Origin: Struthidea cinerea
Taxonomy: Eukaryota > Chordata > Aves > Passeriformes > Corcoracidae
Length of the DNA stretch: 64,000 nucleotides
Direction of reading: 5' to 3'
Assembly: GCA_013397865.1 (NCBI GenBank)
Contig: VZTI01001716.1
Coordinates: forward strand, 62,001 to 126,000
The notes under the pieces are model-generated. The model saw nothing but the letters and a program-made list of their open reading frames with translations. It was not told the DNA's origin and did not search any database. How positions within the stretch are numbered: the first letter of the stretch is position 1; each line of letters begins with the position of its first letter. The position numbers and the translations under genes were made by a program. Below, piece by piece: positions 1 to 14,112 of the stretch.

Positions 1-3000
1 TTTTTTTTTAAATGCTATGAGTTGGACACTGTTCTAGACAAAATTTATGGATTTTACACATTGCCCAAGTTCTGTCTGAGCAGATATTCCTGGGACTGCA
101 TTCAAAAAAGCTAAAAATGGTCACCAGGAATAAACCAATGGCACAAATGGAAGAGAAGAAAAACCTGAGGAAATCTTCATGCCATACCGATAATTATTAA
201 CTTGGTTTGTATAGACTGTGGATAGATCTGAATATAAGAAGTTACCAAAAAAATTAAATCTCCCAGTGTTGTTCATGAAAGAATTCAATTTATTTCAGTG
301 TCTTAAAGCACTGCAGCAGTTTGTAGTCATATTTACAAAGGAGCAGCCTGTCTCAAGATCTTAACTTGGAGCAAACCTGCAACTAACAGTTTATCCATTG
401 AATTATTGAAACAAATATTTGCTTCTCAATCTTAGAGCTACAAATTACATCCCAGTTTTAGGGAGTATCTTCACATCTCTAGGGCTTTAGGCTTAGCTCA
501 CAGATGTGCATTATGAACCCTTTATCTAGAGGGCAGGAGCAAAGACCTGTTAAGGAGTGGTCATGGTTGTACTGAAGATAACTATGGAATAATTTAGTGA
601 TGGAAATAAACATCGGATATCCTTTGGTACTCACTCAGGTCTTTTTGATCTGATATTTTTAAAGAGGCACAAGAGGCACATAGTTTTGTTGTGTGCTCCA
701 TGTCCATTTCTTCATATGTTTGCCCACATTATCTTATGGGGGTATTAGGAGGTGATAATCTGGTGTTTACTACAAGAGCTCCTTGTTAATCCAGAGAGCA
801 GAAAATATTTAAAATTTTAAAAAATGTTGGCACAGTGACTGAGTGGCTGAGCAGTGGCTTTTCTAACTACAGAGTGCACATTTTATAGAGAATCTTAAAT
901 AAATTAGGAGAGGAAATTATTTTATAAATTTTTGTTCTTGCCTTCTTCTGCTCTTCATTCCACCTGCTTCTTTTTAGGCGACTTTTATCCCTTGGAGTTA
1001 ATATCAGAATATACAATAAAATTATAATCAGCATATTTCAAGACTTGGTTGTTGCACTGTGGCAGAAAGAGTGAAGCTTGTACAAATCCATGAGTAGTAG
1101 CTGACCATGGGTGCTAAATCTCAGCAGAAGTGGTTTTCTGAAAGATCTTGCACTCCTTATTCAGCCTTCAGAATGACGCTATCTCAGCTCAGAAAGGTTA
1201 TTCAAGCTGCTAAAAATTGTGATGCTGTTCAGATTTTAGATCAGATGTGCTGACATGCCATGTCATGCTACCTTTTATAAACCCAAAAACACTTCTCAGG
1301 TATTTTCCAGCAGATTAACAAGTTACTATGGTGTATGTCATCAAAATAATTCCCTTGCAACTGCTAGAGAAATTTGTCTAAGAAGATTGAACAGAGTGTC
1401 ATTGTACTGTATCTTAAATTCCAATTAATGCTCCATATCCAAAAAATGAAAAGGGTCCTAGTAGTGATATTTCACACAACCCTATGCCTATCATTGCATA
1501 TGGCAGTAGAGATGTTCAAACCAATTTATGGGAGTCATAAAACTCTTTCATTTTCTAGGTAAGCATCTAGACATGACAACGGCAAGCTATTATTTCAATA
1601 AATAGGAAATCTTTTATGATAAAAATAGGAAATATTCAAGATTCTTTTCATATAGATGTGTTCACATGAAATGATGTAGTTCTATACCTTTCTACTTTTT
1701 CTATAACCAAAGTCTTATAGCAGGTGTAATTCACTATTGCGTTATGACAGTTCATGGTATTGCAACGTCTTGTAAACCAGACTGTGATCTATGTTCAGCC
1801 AGTGTCAAATCAGTGTCCAGTCTGGTCTATCAGAGCAATTCTCCTATAGGGATATGTATAATTATAATGACAATGCTCTTATATTAATGTTTAGTGACTA
1901 AGATCTCCTTGCATGCATTGTGTGCATCCTGAAGCAGCATGAAATAAATGAGACTAGGTCCTAGATGTCATTTAATGGAAAATGTGTGGATATTTCTGTA
2001 TTGATTTTGTTGCAAGCTGTAGAGTCGCTTAAAAAAAAAAAAAAGAGAGAGAAAAATCAGCCTGATTTTGCAACAGAACAGCAAGAAATTTCTCTGTAGA
2101 TTAACTTTTGTGCTTGAGATAGGAAATTTATCTGTAAATTAACGAGTTGTTTCACTAATTTCTTGGGACACTACAACTTCTCTGGGGAATGTGCAGGCTG
2201 ACTGGCCTGCCAAACCAAACGCCTACTGCCTCCATGCAAACCTACGTCCTTTGATGTCCCTTTGAGCTCTACTCTCCTTTCTCAACCTGTCTGTATGCAA
2301 AAATGAAAACCTCTCTCAGCTAAGTCACTCCAAAGGCACAGAGAATGGTTTAATAGTGTGACAACAGCAAACTCTCCCTTGTAGATACATTGATAGAAGA
2401 ATGGATTTTTTCACATAAATGTTGCACATCTTCATATACCAGAGGAGTGACATTCACACTGTAATAAATTTAAATTCTTGTGAATATAATAAATGGATTA
2501 TCTCCCAAGTTAGGTCCAGAACATGAATGAAACATTTTCAATATTAATCTTTCTTTTTAAAATATAGCAGTGTTTTAAAGCCATCCTTAACAAAATAGTT
2601 TTCATTTTAAAAAGTTCTCATTTAAAGCAAAACCAGTAACATAATAATTTTGGGAGTTTTCCCTGCATAAAGCCTTTCCTTTATTACTCTGTCTAGCCAC
2701 TCATGACAAAAGAGAAGGGATGCAAGCCATTTTTCCTAGATTGTAGTGTTCTTTACACTTAAAGAGATAGAAAGTGCACAAACCCTTTATTTGTTTGGCA
2801 AAGTAGGAGGGAAAAAAGTATGATTACAGCCAGTCTCTGTGACAATATTGCTATCAAATTAACAAAAAATTTGAATGGGCTCAGAGATTGCTCTCACTGC
2901 TGAATGACTGATCAAAGTAAGGCTGAGGTCCACTGGAGGAATGACAATAGGCCCTGTTGATTTAGTGTAGATTTCCTGCAAAGATATTTTGGGACACTTG

Positions 3001-6000
3001 GCTCTAAACAAAGAATTCCAAAAATCCAAACATACCTGCATTCCTTAGAATTAAGCACACCAACAATAATTAATTGCTTTGCCACATGGATCCATAAATA
3101 TTTTCCACAAAAATAGTAGTATTTTCAGATGTGTTTCTTTGTGGTGCTTAAAATATACCTAAGGTGTCATGAGTATTATCTCCACAATTTTGATGGGAGC
3201 ACAAGTCAAGAAATCTGAAAAGTAGGTATTTTATTTACAGTATATTTCTGCTTCCAACAAATTGCGCTTTCCTGTCTCCTTGGGAAATAATGTTTGCCAC
3301 AATTTCAACATGATGTTAAAAAGATATTTTTCCTCTCATTCTTTCCACATTCATCAACATGTTCGGTTATTGCTGGAAGTTTCTTTCCCTTTTTTAAGCC
3401 TATATCATACAAAAATCATATCTAATGCTGGTGATTAATAATGAGACAATTCATAGTGAAGCAAAGCAGGAAATTGCACAAACAAGCAGAATTATCTGTC
3501 ACCACATGATAAAATTCAAGTGTTAAGAAGCTTCTTGTCAAATACAATCGACAGAACAAGTGATAGATTAATCTTAATAGCAGTAAAAGTAAGCTATAAA
3601 CCATTGCCTTCTCTTACAATATAAAAGCCTCTCCTTTTAAACACTGTGATGAAGTGCAGTAAAACAAAATAAAAAATGGTAGTGGAAGAACCAGTGATGT
3701 TTCTTCTTTACTCAGAACACAGTGAACTGAGAGAATATTTTTAATGTTCACTTCTTGTCAAGGTCAATTTAGTTTTGTTGTTGTTTTTATGAAAAGGTAA
3801 CCTAGATAAAAATAAATCTAACCACTTCCATGATTTCTGTCAAGTTACTAATGTTTCAAAATCTCTCTTTAATTCTGAGGCCTGTAAGCAACTTTGGCAA
3901 TAATTACTTGGTAAATGTTTTATTTAGGCTCTTTAAATGTTTCTCTCTTTCTCCTGAATGGTCTAAAATATATTATCTTCCAGTGGAAAAATGCATAATA
4001 CACTGAAATTTGAGTTTAGAGAAGAATTGGATTTTTATTGTTTAAGAAACAGCTATTTAAATTTTGTTTCCATTCTGAAATATAAGTAATGTTTTTCTTC
4101 AGCTCTTCAGAAGAAAAAATCCCCCAGTATTTTATCAGGCCAAATAGTTCATCTGAAACTCAGAATAATCCTTCTTGGATTACTTGCATTACTTCTTGCA
4201 TTACTACTTATAAAATGTAATAAATACATATATATTATATTTTTTTTCCTATGGTGTATTTAAAGAACTCTTGAGTGGTCATTTAGTGCATATTATTTTC
4301 TCAAGGCATCTTTGATATGCACTTCAAAGAACACTGAAATGTCATTTAAGCATGAGAATGTACCTCAATTCCTTCTTATTCCATTCATATTATTTTTATT
4401 ATCTCACAAGGTTTATTGATTATATTATATTATTTGTATCATTATTCTTTGATGTTACTGAAACATTAAGCTGCAAATTTTTTTCATATATTTACCACTA
4501 ACAAAACAAAGAATCAACAAATTGCAATTTAGATGTTGCAAATCTGAGTTTTAGGGGAGATTTTGTAGCCTAGTCTGTCCTTTTGCACACCAGAATAACT
4601 TTATAAGAAATTCTTGGTTTAGTATTCCAGGAAAGAAAAACATCTCTAGGCTCTGGCAAAATCCTTGCTTCTAATTGATCTTTGCAAAATGCAGGAAGTT
4701 GCCTAATTTAGTCCTTCAGTATTGCAGAATACTGTCATTTTGTAAATAAGTATAAATAATGTATGAACTCAAACTGTTAAAGACAGTGCAGTCTGAAGAC
4801 TCAAGTGCCAGACTAGTACTCCTGGTAACTGTTTCACATCTTTCCTGTGAATCTGCTGTGTGACGTTAAACAAGCTGCCTTTGTGTTTTCCTACTTCCTT
4901 TGCATAAAAAACAAAAAGGGCATGATATAACATCTACACCCTTTGAGAAGAATTTTGAAATCCCTGACTATTGGTTTCAAAATTAGCTTGAATAGAGCAG
5001 AAAAAAGGGGGACTAATTCTTTACCAAGACTTTACTGAACTTTATAAAAGTTGTCTAAACATTTGGCCAAGATTTATCACCTGTGCAGGTGTCAGACCTG
5101 CCCTCACAAGCACAGGTGTTGAGTGATACAGGAAGAGCTCTGTGAGCTCTGAAGGAACATCACAGAGACGGTGTAGGAAGTTCCAGGTAAAATGCTGGAA
5201 TTACAACTGCAACAGAAATAAAAGTAATTGAAGAGAACTCTTATCAGAATTTAATTTGAATGTGTCTTATATAGACTAGAATGTATGCTTATAATATTGT
5301 ACCAGTATGAACATTTGGTAAACTATGCATGCCATTACATTTTAATGTTGGATAGTGACATTTCTGGGAATGTTCAAGGGCCTTTAAAAAAAGTTAGTAG
5401 AAATTTCACAGTTATGAACTGTAATTGCAGGTCATCAGATACTATCGCTTCTATTAGCATAATAAAGCTCCAAATAAAATCTATTATACAATAAACTAGT
5501 GTTACTTAAAAACTTGTCAAACTTCTAAAACCCTCTGAAGATTAATACTCATAAATTTATATGTATGCTAAATTAATTTATTTTAAGCTTATATTTTTTT
5601 CCAGCAGCATTTTTCTACAGTGTTGAACTCTATCTCCAGCCATTTTCCCAGTTAGTAGAGAACAATTACATTTAGGATCATTTTCCTATTGCTGTATCAT
5701 ATGAGTTTTCAGTCCCCTTTGAGACAGCACTTTGAAATGGTCTTCTGAAATTAATTTTGCACACTTTCTGAAGGTTGGCTTTCTCATTTTTTAAACATTT
5801 ACTACCTGTCACGTAAAGAGTAGTTCAGGTGAGCTCTTATCAGTCCTTCCTGCAAAACCATTGATGATTTCACCAAGAAATATTTGCCTGGTAACTCTTC
5901 ACGCTACATTTCCCTTTTTCATGGCAGCTTTATAGTGACAACATAATATTAGTCATCCTTCTCTATCATACTCTATTGATGCATCCACAGTTACATATTT

Positions 6001-6349
6001 TTGGTTTTCAGGTTTTTTGGTTTAGGGGTAGGTTATTTTTTTGTTTTGCTATTTGTTCACAGGTATCTGATCTTGCACATTATGTTCTTATATTATACGT
6101 TTCACAGGTTTTTCTGAGGTATTAGAGCTACCAACAAATATGTAGACAAGACTATAGTTAGTAGTGGAATGTGTCCTGCTTGTTTCTTTATAACATTTCC
6201 AAAGTTGGTCAGAAGACTTCTCAGGCTTTCAGTGAAAAAATATGTATTTGGTCTTTGAGGGACAGATTGTGATACGTCTTCCTTGCAAGCACTTTTGGAA
6301 ATGGTGGTTTTATATGACAGGTAGAATTCTAGAAATTCAGAATGCCAGG
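1..6349. other. Gene-free AT-rich sequence
   Basis: Only short frames (60-69 codons), no splice or domain evidence, and no recognisable repeats apart from A runs such as that near 2,031. Confidence 0.6.
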
Positions 6350-6565
6350 GGAAAAAAACCCAACAATCACCAAAACCAAACCAAACCAAACCAAAAATAA
6401 ACAAAAACCCCAAACAAACAACAACAACAACAAAACCAAAAAAACCAACCAGAAACAAACCCCTCAAACCACTTATAAAACCCAACCAACCAACAAAAAA
6501 AAACTCACAAAAAAAAACCAAACCCACAAACAAAAAAATCAAACCAAAACAAAACCAAAACCAAG
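6350..6565 (+). repeat. A-rich (CCAAA/CAAA)n low-complexity tract
   Basis: About 215 bases made almost only of A and C on the plus strand: repeated CCAAA units, then CAACAACAACAA, then irregular A-rich sequence. Long open frames cross it on both strands (6,342-6,611 plus, 6,102-6,593 minus) because such sequence has few stops. Their proteins are runs of N/K/T/P or F/W/G/V and are not genes. Confidence 0.9.
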
Positions 6566-9500
6566 CCATACATTCCACACATTTATGTTCCAAGCTGCTA
6601 AGAACTCATAATATTTTCAGTCTGAGACCAATGACAGTTTGTGTTCTTAAGAACTTGTGAGCAGCATTCAGAGCTTTCGAAATGTATAGGTGTGTTCTAA
6701 AATAGAGAAAAGGCTTATGTTGTGCTACTATATTTTAGATACATTTTCTGAGCATCCAAGAAATCACCATAATCTCCATGTAAAACAGGTATTACTCTGC
6801 ATCCACTATACAATATCATTCACCCCTATCAGGAACCATATGGGAAAGAGTATCTTGCTGTTTCCACTGCTCCTTTCCTATACAGGAAAGAGGAATTAAG
6901 TGCAGGTCCCATTTCCATTTTAAAATACCCTTGCAATATTCTGTTAGCCTGTCAAGGCAATAGTTTACCTGATTCCATTTCACATGTTCATCTTTCTGAC
7001 TTCTTCTGTATGTCATTTCAGAACATTCTAAGAAACATATATTGTTTCCACTAGGCTTAAGCATTCTTGCACATAAAGTTCATGTTTACAATGAAAGACA
7101 GCATAACTACTGCAACTTCTTTACTCAAGTTTAAAAAACCAACCCCACTGTTAAGTGTGTTTCTGAATTTTTGGAGTTACTCTTTGATTTCTTTGCTCAT
7201 TATTTTTTAGAAATTCACAAAGCAAAGAGGAAATCTTAAGTGCTCTTCACATCATCACTTAGGCGTTATGACTTTCTCAATTCCAAATCCAGCATATTAT
7301 GCAAACATACAGCATAACCCAGAAAGTCTGCATCTTTGAGTGTGCTTCCATCCTTTCACATAAACTTTGAATTTCCATCAGTACATGAATGTAAAGTAAT
7401 CAAAATTTTTTCTCAAAATATAAAAAGTTAGATAAAACAAACATGCAGTGACAAATACCAAATATTTCCTAACTGGGATAACCAACATGAAGTAGATAGG
7501 TTCTCATTAATATAAATAAATTTGGCTTGCCAGGGGCAGATTTTATTAATACCCATAGAAAAACATCCTTTCTGCTATTCCACAAAAGTGAGATTCCTAA
7601 GTTATTTCAGTTCACTGATCCCTCAAGAAGCAACCGTTGTTGTCTTGGGATTTATGTTTTATAACCATTGAATTAGGAGAATAGAACTTTTTATATTTTC
7701 CATGCGTTCCCTTTCTAACCCGGACATCAAAATTCCATTTTAATGCCTATAAAATCATCCACTAACAAAGCAGAAGGAATTTATTCTCCCATGATGGAGA
7801 TTACTCTGAAAACTGGGTCACTGAACAATTATTCCATATTTATACCTATTGAGAAGACCATGATAGAAAAATGTCAGGAAGAAGTTTGAGAAGAAAAGAG
7901 ATGGAGGTGAAAGCCATGTTATTTGATTCCTAACTGGCACTACTTCCATATTAAAAGATGCCACAAATGAGCTGCTGTAGACTGCCCAATGATATCCTTA
8001 CCACATTCCATTGGAACTTAACAGGGCAAGTTCATGAGTCAATGAAGCTTCAGTGGTTTCCTGGAACACCATACTAAATGAAATGTATCGAGCTGGCCAC
8101 AACTAGCGGCAAGAGTAACTTGTGTGGGTGTCAAGACACTCCATGGCTCTCATTTGGCAATAACAGTGAATAGTTGTTATTCTTATAGATTTGTGGCACC
8201 CTTGTTACTAAATTAGGTAATTAACTGAGTACCATCATCATTGGAACATACACAGAAAAGGTCCCAATGGAAAATAACTACTTGAGTTTCAGTGATTAGT
8301 GTTTCAAGTTGTTTTTAAGTGAACTTGCAGCCCTGAAGTTTTTGTCATGACCTTTTTCCCAGCTGCTATGGAATCAACTATTTTAAGATTTGCAACAGAG
8401 AAATGCCTGCATTTTGTGCCATCACAGAGCACAGCTACATTTACATCTAACCACATCTGCTGAAAAATCTGAATTAGAGTGAAGAGTTCATATGAAAAGC
8501 TCATAACTTAAACAGTAGTGGGGATTGATACATTTTGTGAAAATGTTTTACCTGACACACTGTGAGGTAAGCCATCAAATTGTTTAAGAAATTGCCAAAA
8601 CAGATAAATGCTAAGCAATATACTAGATTTACAGAGGTCCTGCATAAGCTGAAGTGGCTACATATGAACAAATGAATTGTAACACCAGGGACCTTGTTCT
8701 GGCAACTCCTGGATATATCAGTGGCAGCATGGCTACATGTATATTTACTACTGTAAGCCCTAAAACCTACCTCAGAGAACCGTACTTGTTTGCCATTTGT
8801 TTTACTGTTTCATTTCTGGGAAGACAGTAAGACAAAAGTTGAAAGTGTAGAAAATCTCACTCTAACAAATAAACAGAAAAATAAAGAAAGGATTTTCTTT
8901 ATAGCAACAGGAGGAAATGCAGTTGCATGCCTGCAGTTATCAGAATTGAAGCACTCCTTTCAGCATCCAGGAACAGTTTAATCAGAAGATTTTCAGCACA
9001 AAGCAACAGCAAGCATGGAAACAGCTCATGTTCTTCTTCACTGCGAAGATTTTTGCTACAGTCTTTTCTTGTCACATCAGCTGGTAAGAGTATTTGGGCT
9101 TTTAGCTCAATAGAAATGCCATATGGGTCACAAGCTTCCAATTTCTCACTGCTTGAAATATCCTCATTCCAGTAGAGGAAGTTTCCTGGAGGCTATCATG
9201 AATAGAAACATGGACAGATTAGCCTCTCATATGCATAACCACACTTTGATAGAAATAGGCCAAAGTGTGTGAATCTAAAGTGTGCTGAACAGACTTAAAT
9301 CTGCATCTAGAACATCTAATATTGTTAGCAACTTCATTGTTGAAAAAAAAAAATTGCTAAACAAAATCAGAATAAACTTGTGAAAGGAAAAAACATCCAG
9401 AATAGCAAATTATAGAAATAAGAATAAATTGAAGCTATATCTTTGGACATCTTTAAAAATTTTAACAATTTCTTTCTCATCTGTCAAAAGGGAATGGAAA

Positions 9501-12500
9501 TTTGCATGCACTGACAACATCATCCCTTTGGTGAGACTTGTAGGAATGCTGCCATAATATCCTACCACTAAGTGTTTCAGGAAAGCAGGCAGCTGCAAAT
9601 TGATACACTAAATTCACCTGCCAAAGTGCAGGTATATAAAAACGTCAAGACCTTGCACTACAGTCAAACGAATTCACATTAGATTGGTGACATCTAAATT
9701 GTCAATTGCAAGTAATTGCAACGTATTTTCCCATGCTTTTTTTTTCCTTAAAATAATGAACATGCACATGATTTGTAAAGATTATAAAACAGCTTAATAG
9801 ACTATCCCAAAATTTTTCCTCAAATCATGTTCTTTGTAGAGGGATTTAGTGTGAGTTCTGGATTTGATTAGGTCAGAAGGGGTATTACCACTGGGTTAGA
9901 TAAAATATGCGTAAGTGAGCCCTTTGTTTGCACTACCTCCTTACGCCAGACAGACTCTGACAGAATCATTACTCCTCTCAATATTTTCTAGTCACCCTCT
10001 GAGCTGTCCAGCAGAGGTAACCTTAAAGAAAAAAACGGTGGACTAATGCAACAGCTGGTGCTTATCTCTGTCAGAAGGGTTCTCTAGGCAGTGTTTCAGC
10101 GCTGGTTTTTGCCTCTCTTTATAGAAAGAGGCCTGGAAGAAGAGTAGGCACCACCCCTGAACATCATGGGATTAAGTGGGATCTGGAGAACAGAGAAGTC
10201 AGGTGCCACAGAAAATGTGACTCTACATCTGCAAAGAGAAAAATATTAACTAGCAAGGCTATGAAAGAGATTTAAATTATAAGAAAATAAAGCAAAGTAT
10301 GGCTAAATATATGTCAGAGTGAAGACAGAGTTGTCAAATATGAACTGCAGGCTTGTTCTATTTTTGATTAATTAATGAAATGGCCTTTAGGAATGTCTAG
10401 TAAACTTTCTAAGGAAAATAACCTCAAACAAATGAACAAGCCAACCAAACCAAAAAACAGACAAAAAAAGGTCTCATAGTAAAGGGTATCCTGAGCAACA
10501 CTTGCAGAACAATGATGCAAATAATTTTCTTTGGGAATTTTTCTCCTCCAACCTGAGCATCTTTTTCTCCAGTATGTGGAAATGATATGTCAAAGGTCAA
10601 ACAAATATTTGAAATACTCAAATTATCTGGGAAGGAGGAATGCTGAAATGGAACATATATCTAGTTTAAAATTTTGACTGAAATAAAACCAATTTTTTTA
10701 AATTGTTATAATTCTTTTTTCATTATTATGACATCCAAATCTTAGAGCTGGCAGAGCCCTGCAGATATAAAGTTCCATGTGAACAATAAAGATAAAGAGA
10801 GGCCTGGGAATCTAGGCATGCCAAGCATTGCTAATAGTTTTTATCTTAAAATAAACAGTATTCAAAAAAACAGAAGAGGAGTGGGAAAAGTTCTCTGTGT
10901 GTGTGTGTAGGTTTGTGTGTGTGTGTAAACGTATTCAATCACTGGCCACTGCTTCTACAAATCTAGAGCTGCAATTCCTTATTCACCTAACCTGAACATA
11001 CAGTAACCATAGCAAATGTAAAAATATAGAATGGATAATCTTAGGATGGGTTTCCACCATAAAAGCTAGACTGAAACCTAAGAAGCAAGAGACTCTTAAG
11101 GAAGTCAAAAGGTATCACATGTGCTGTCAATAAACTGCTTTTTACTTACCAGCCAGTCTCAAGGGGTGATAGAGGTGAAAGGGTTTCAGAAAGAAGAAGC
11201 ATGAATAAGTGTATAGGCACAAAAAAAGAAAAAACAAAATGTATGGTGGAGCAAAGAAAATAAATCCACAGTTTAAAATAACACCCAAAGAAAACAGACA
11301 GCTGCAGAAAACAAAGAAAAATATAAATATGGTATTAAAGAAAAAAAACTTTCTAAATGGAAAGATATTTGTATGGGGTTTTTTTTAAAAAAATCAGGTT
11401 CAAGGCTGCCTGTTCTTTTCAGAAGGTTATTGTGGTTATGGTATGCCAATTTCTCTACCAAATGCTACCCAAATTAGTGATGCATTTAAGTTGAGTTACA
11501 AACTGATCAGACTAGGAACCCACTTATACCTGGGAGCCAGGAAGAGAGTCTAAATAAGACAAATAGACGTTATGAGAACATTTATTAAGGAATGACTGTA
11601 AAATACTATTGTCTTTATAAATATTAAAAAAGGGGGCAGGCATACTTCAAAATATTGTGTCATTTCAAATAGCCTTTACACAATTTGTGAACAGCAGCAT
11701 TGTTTTACATAAATTGACAAAGAAAATCCGTGCTGAATTTTTTTTATTTAATGTTTAGTGTATATTATTTAGAGGGGAAAAAAGTATATAAATAGAGAAA
11801 AGAAATAGAGGGGAATGTAAGAAAGTTACCAAAGTCCAAATATAGAGTAAACTTCCAGAATGCAGATCTATGATGTTTCCAGCTTTGTGGGACATAATGA
11901 CTAAAATATAGCAACGTATGATACGTAGTTTCTTTTACATGAAATAATCTGCCATCTTTCTTCACTGTATTTTACAATCATGGAGTGCACTCAGTCTTAA
12001 AGTTCCGAAAATTTGTTATGTCTAGTTATAACTGCTGTGAGACATAAAAGACTTTGAAAGTCACAGTCAGTCAGAAAACTGGCCACTGATAAATGTATGT
12101 CTTAAAACTATTTCTTGATAGTTGAGAAGGTGTGAGAAGCAATCAAGAGAATTCATGATTTTTAATTTTACCACAACTGTAAGTAGCTGTCATTAATAAA
12201 ATGTTGTACTTTATGATAGCATAGCCACATATTTACAATAATATATAACAGTCAAACAACAATATATAACTCTCATAGAGTTATACCTATAGCGTGATCT
12301 ATAAATAATGCAAATTCTATATTGTGAACACTACATCAGGAGAGCTTTTTACAAGAATAACATAAACCTACAGTAATTTCAAATACTGAGAAATGGTATG
12401 TCAAAAATTGTCTTTACCAGCATTTTAATTTTGGCTCCTTTTCACATCAGCAATTAAGTAATTACGTTGATAAGTGTAGAAGACTACAGTAACACAAGAG

Positions 12501-12519
12501 CTGGAGTGGGAGACAAGCC
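6566..12519. other. Gene-free AT-rich sequence
   Basis: Frames up to 82 codons that overlap on opposite strands (for example 8,899-9,175), without recognisable proteins. Slightly raised GC at about 9,900-10,200. It holds the TG microsatellite. Confidence 0.6.
10895..10926 (+). repeat. (TG)n microsatellite, interrupted
   Basis: Two TG runs, roughly six and five units, separated by TAGGTT. Confidence 0.9.
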
Positions 12520-12980
12520 TCAATGGAGACTAACTAATGCCGACCCCTGAGACACCAGCACATTTTCAGCACCTCTAGTGCTTCTCTGGGACAAAACACC
12601 AACACTTTGCAGACTTCACTTTGATCTCATGGTCCCCCATCACTGTGGATGTAGACACAGATTTCTGGCTCCACTCCCACAGATGAGAAATGCTTTCAAA
12701 GAGAGGCATACATCCCTCCCAGGCGCAGACTGACGTCACCTCCTCCTTCTCTCAGCTTCTTCCAGAGAGCTACAAGTTCAGAAGGGGCTGCCTCTCATGT
12801 TTAGCTGTCTAAAAGTCAGCCGTTCGGTCTAACACAGTAATAGTTGACACAAGGGAGTCGATATTGGAGGTCTCATTCACCCTTTTTCTCTCTCTCCCTT
12901 CCTGCTCTCATACTGACACAGAAGGGAAGCTATTTGGCTGACTTATAACAGGCATATGTACTTCACCCTTACCACTTCCT
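12520..12980. other. GC-raised block, unidentified
   Basis: About 460 bases with more G+C than the flanks, several CpGs (GCCGACC, GGCGCAG, GCCGTTCGG, GTCGATA) and a CRE-like TGACGTCA at about 12,731. No frame of note. It may be an ancient LTR or other repeat too diverged for me to name, or a regulatory island. Confidence 0.3.
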
Positions 12981-13884
12981 CGAATTAACTGAACTCAAGA
13001 CAGTATCCACACACCATTATTACAGAAGTAAAAACACTTTCAAATACGTTTCATACAAAATATTCATTATGAGCCACAGTTTCTGGCTGGGGCAATATTT
13101 CCAGGTGTCACACCATCCCACAGGATGTGAATAGCATTTTCTTGGCAGTAATCCTTATTTCTACTGTGTTACATTGTGTCTGGATATAGAATTAGATTCA
13201 TGTGGGTATGCATAAGACAAATACAAGAGGAATACAGTAACAGGGAACAAAAATGTTTATATCTTTATCATAAAATATAGTATTACTGGTTATAAGTTCT
13301 ACTACAGTCTCCTGAATGAAGTGTTGTGCCAACTGCTTTATCTTAAAGGCAGAGAGAGGAAAAACTAACAGATAGAATAGAATGGAGAGTTAGCCTGACA
13401 TCCAGTTGATTGCTCACCTGAAAAATGGTATTCACAGATATACAAAGAGCTACAGATATATAATTTTTCTTATATATTTTTTTTCCTCTGGTGTACTTCT
13501 TTAAAACAATTCATTTTCTCTCTATATTAGGACAGCACTGAAACAACTACTTAATACCCTTGCAACCAGAGGTTTTGTTTTAAATAAATTTTAAAATTTT
13601 ACAAAATTAGCTACATTCAAGGACAAAAAGTTTGTTACAACTTCATTGCTAAAAAAAATTTTAAAAGAGAATATAGTCACTAGGTGCCTTTATTGCACTG
13701 TGTATACACAATACAATACAAGTGCAATATAAGTTATTGCCTTTGACTGGAATGATGAATATGGTTTTATTGTAGGTGTTATAATGTACCAGATACATAG
13801 AAAAATATCAAAAAGTCATCAGAATGTAACAAACTCCAGAAAATGGCATGGGGGGGTAGGAGAGGAAAGAAACCCATACACCAG

Positions 13885-13899
13885 AAAAAAAAAAAAAAA
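13885..13899 (+). repeat. Poly-A run (about 15)
   Basis: A mononucleotide A run with no recognisable retroposon upstream. Confidence 0.9.
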
Positions 13900-14084
13900 G
13901 GAAAATATTTTAAGATTTTCAGTAAGGTGGAAGTCTTAAGATGAGGATTAAAAGTTCAGATAATTCTCTGAAGAAAATGCTTATCTTTTGTTAAAATAAA
14001 CATGCATGGAACATGTTTCAAACTGAAGGGTGGCATACCTTATACTGTACATCTGCATGCACATATAAATGAAGAGTTATATGT

Positions 14085-14112
14085 GTATACATATATATGG
14101 AGAGAGAGAGAA
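14085..14112 (+). repeat. (TA)n and (GA)n microsatellite
   Basis: A TA-rich stretch with ACATATATAT passes into GGAGAGAGAGAG. Confidence 0.8.

Noticed and set aside
6102..6611. Long overlapping frames on both strands (163 and 89 codons)
   Set aside because: They run through an A/C low-complexity tract that lacks stops. The proteins are homopolymer-like and no family fits.
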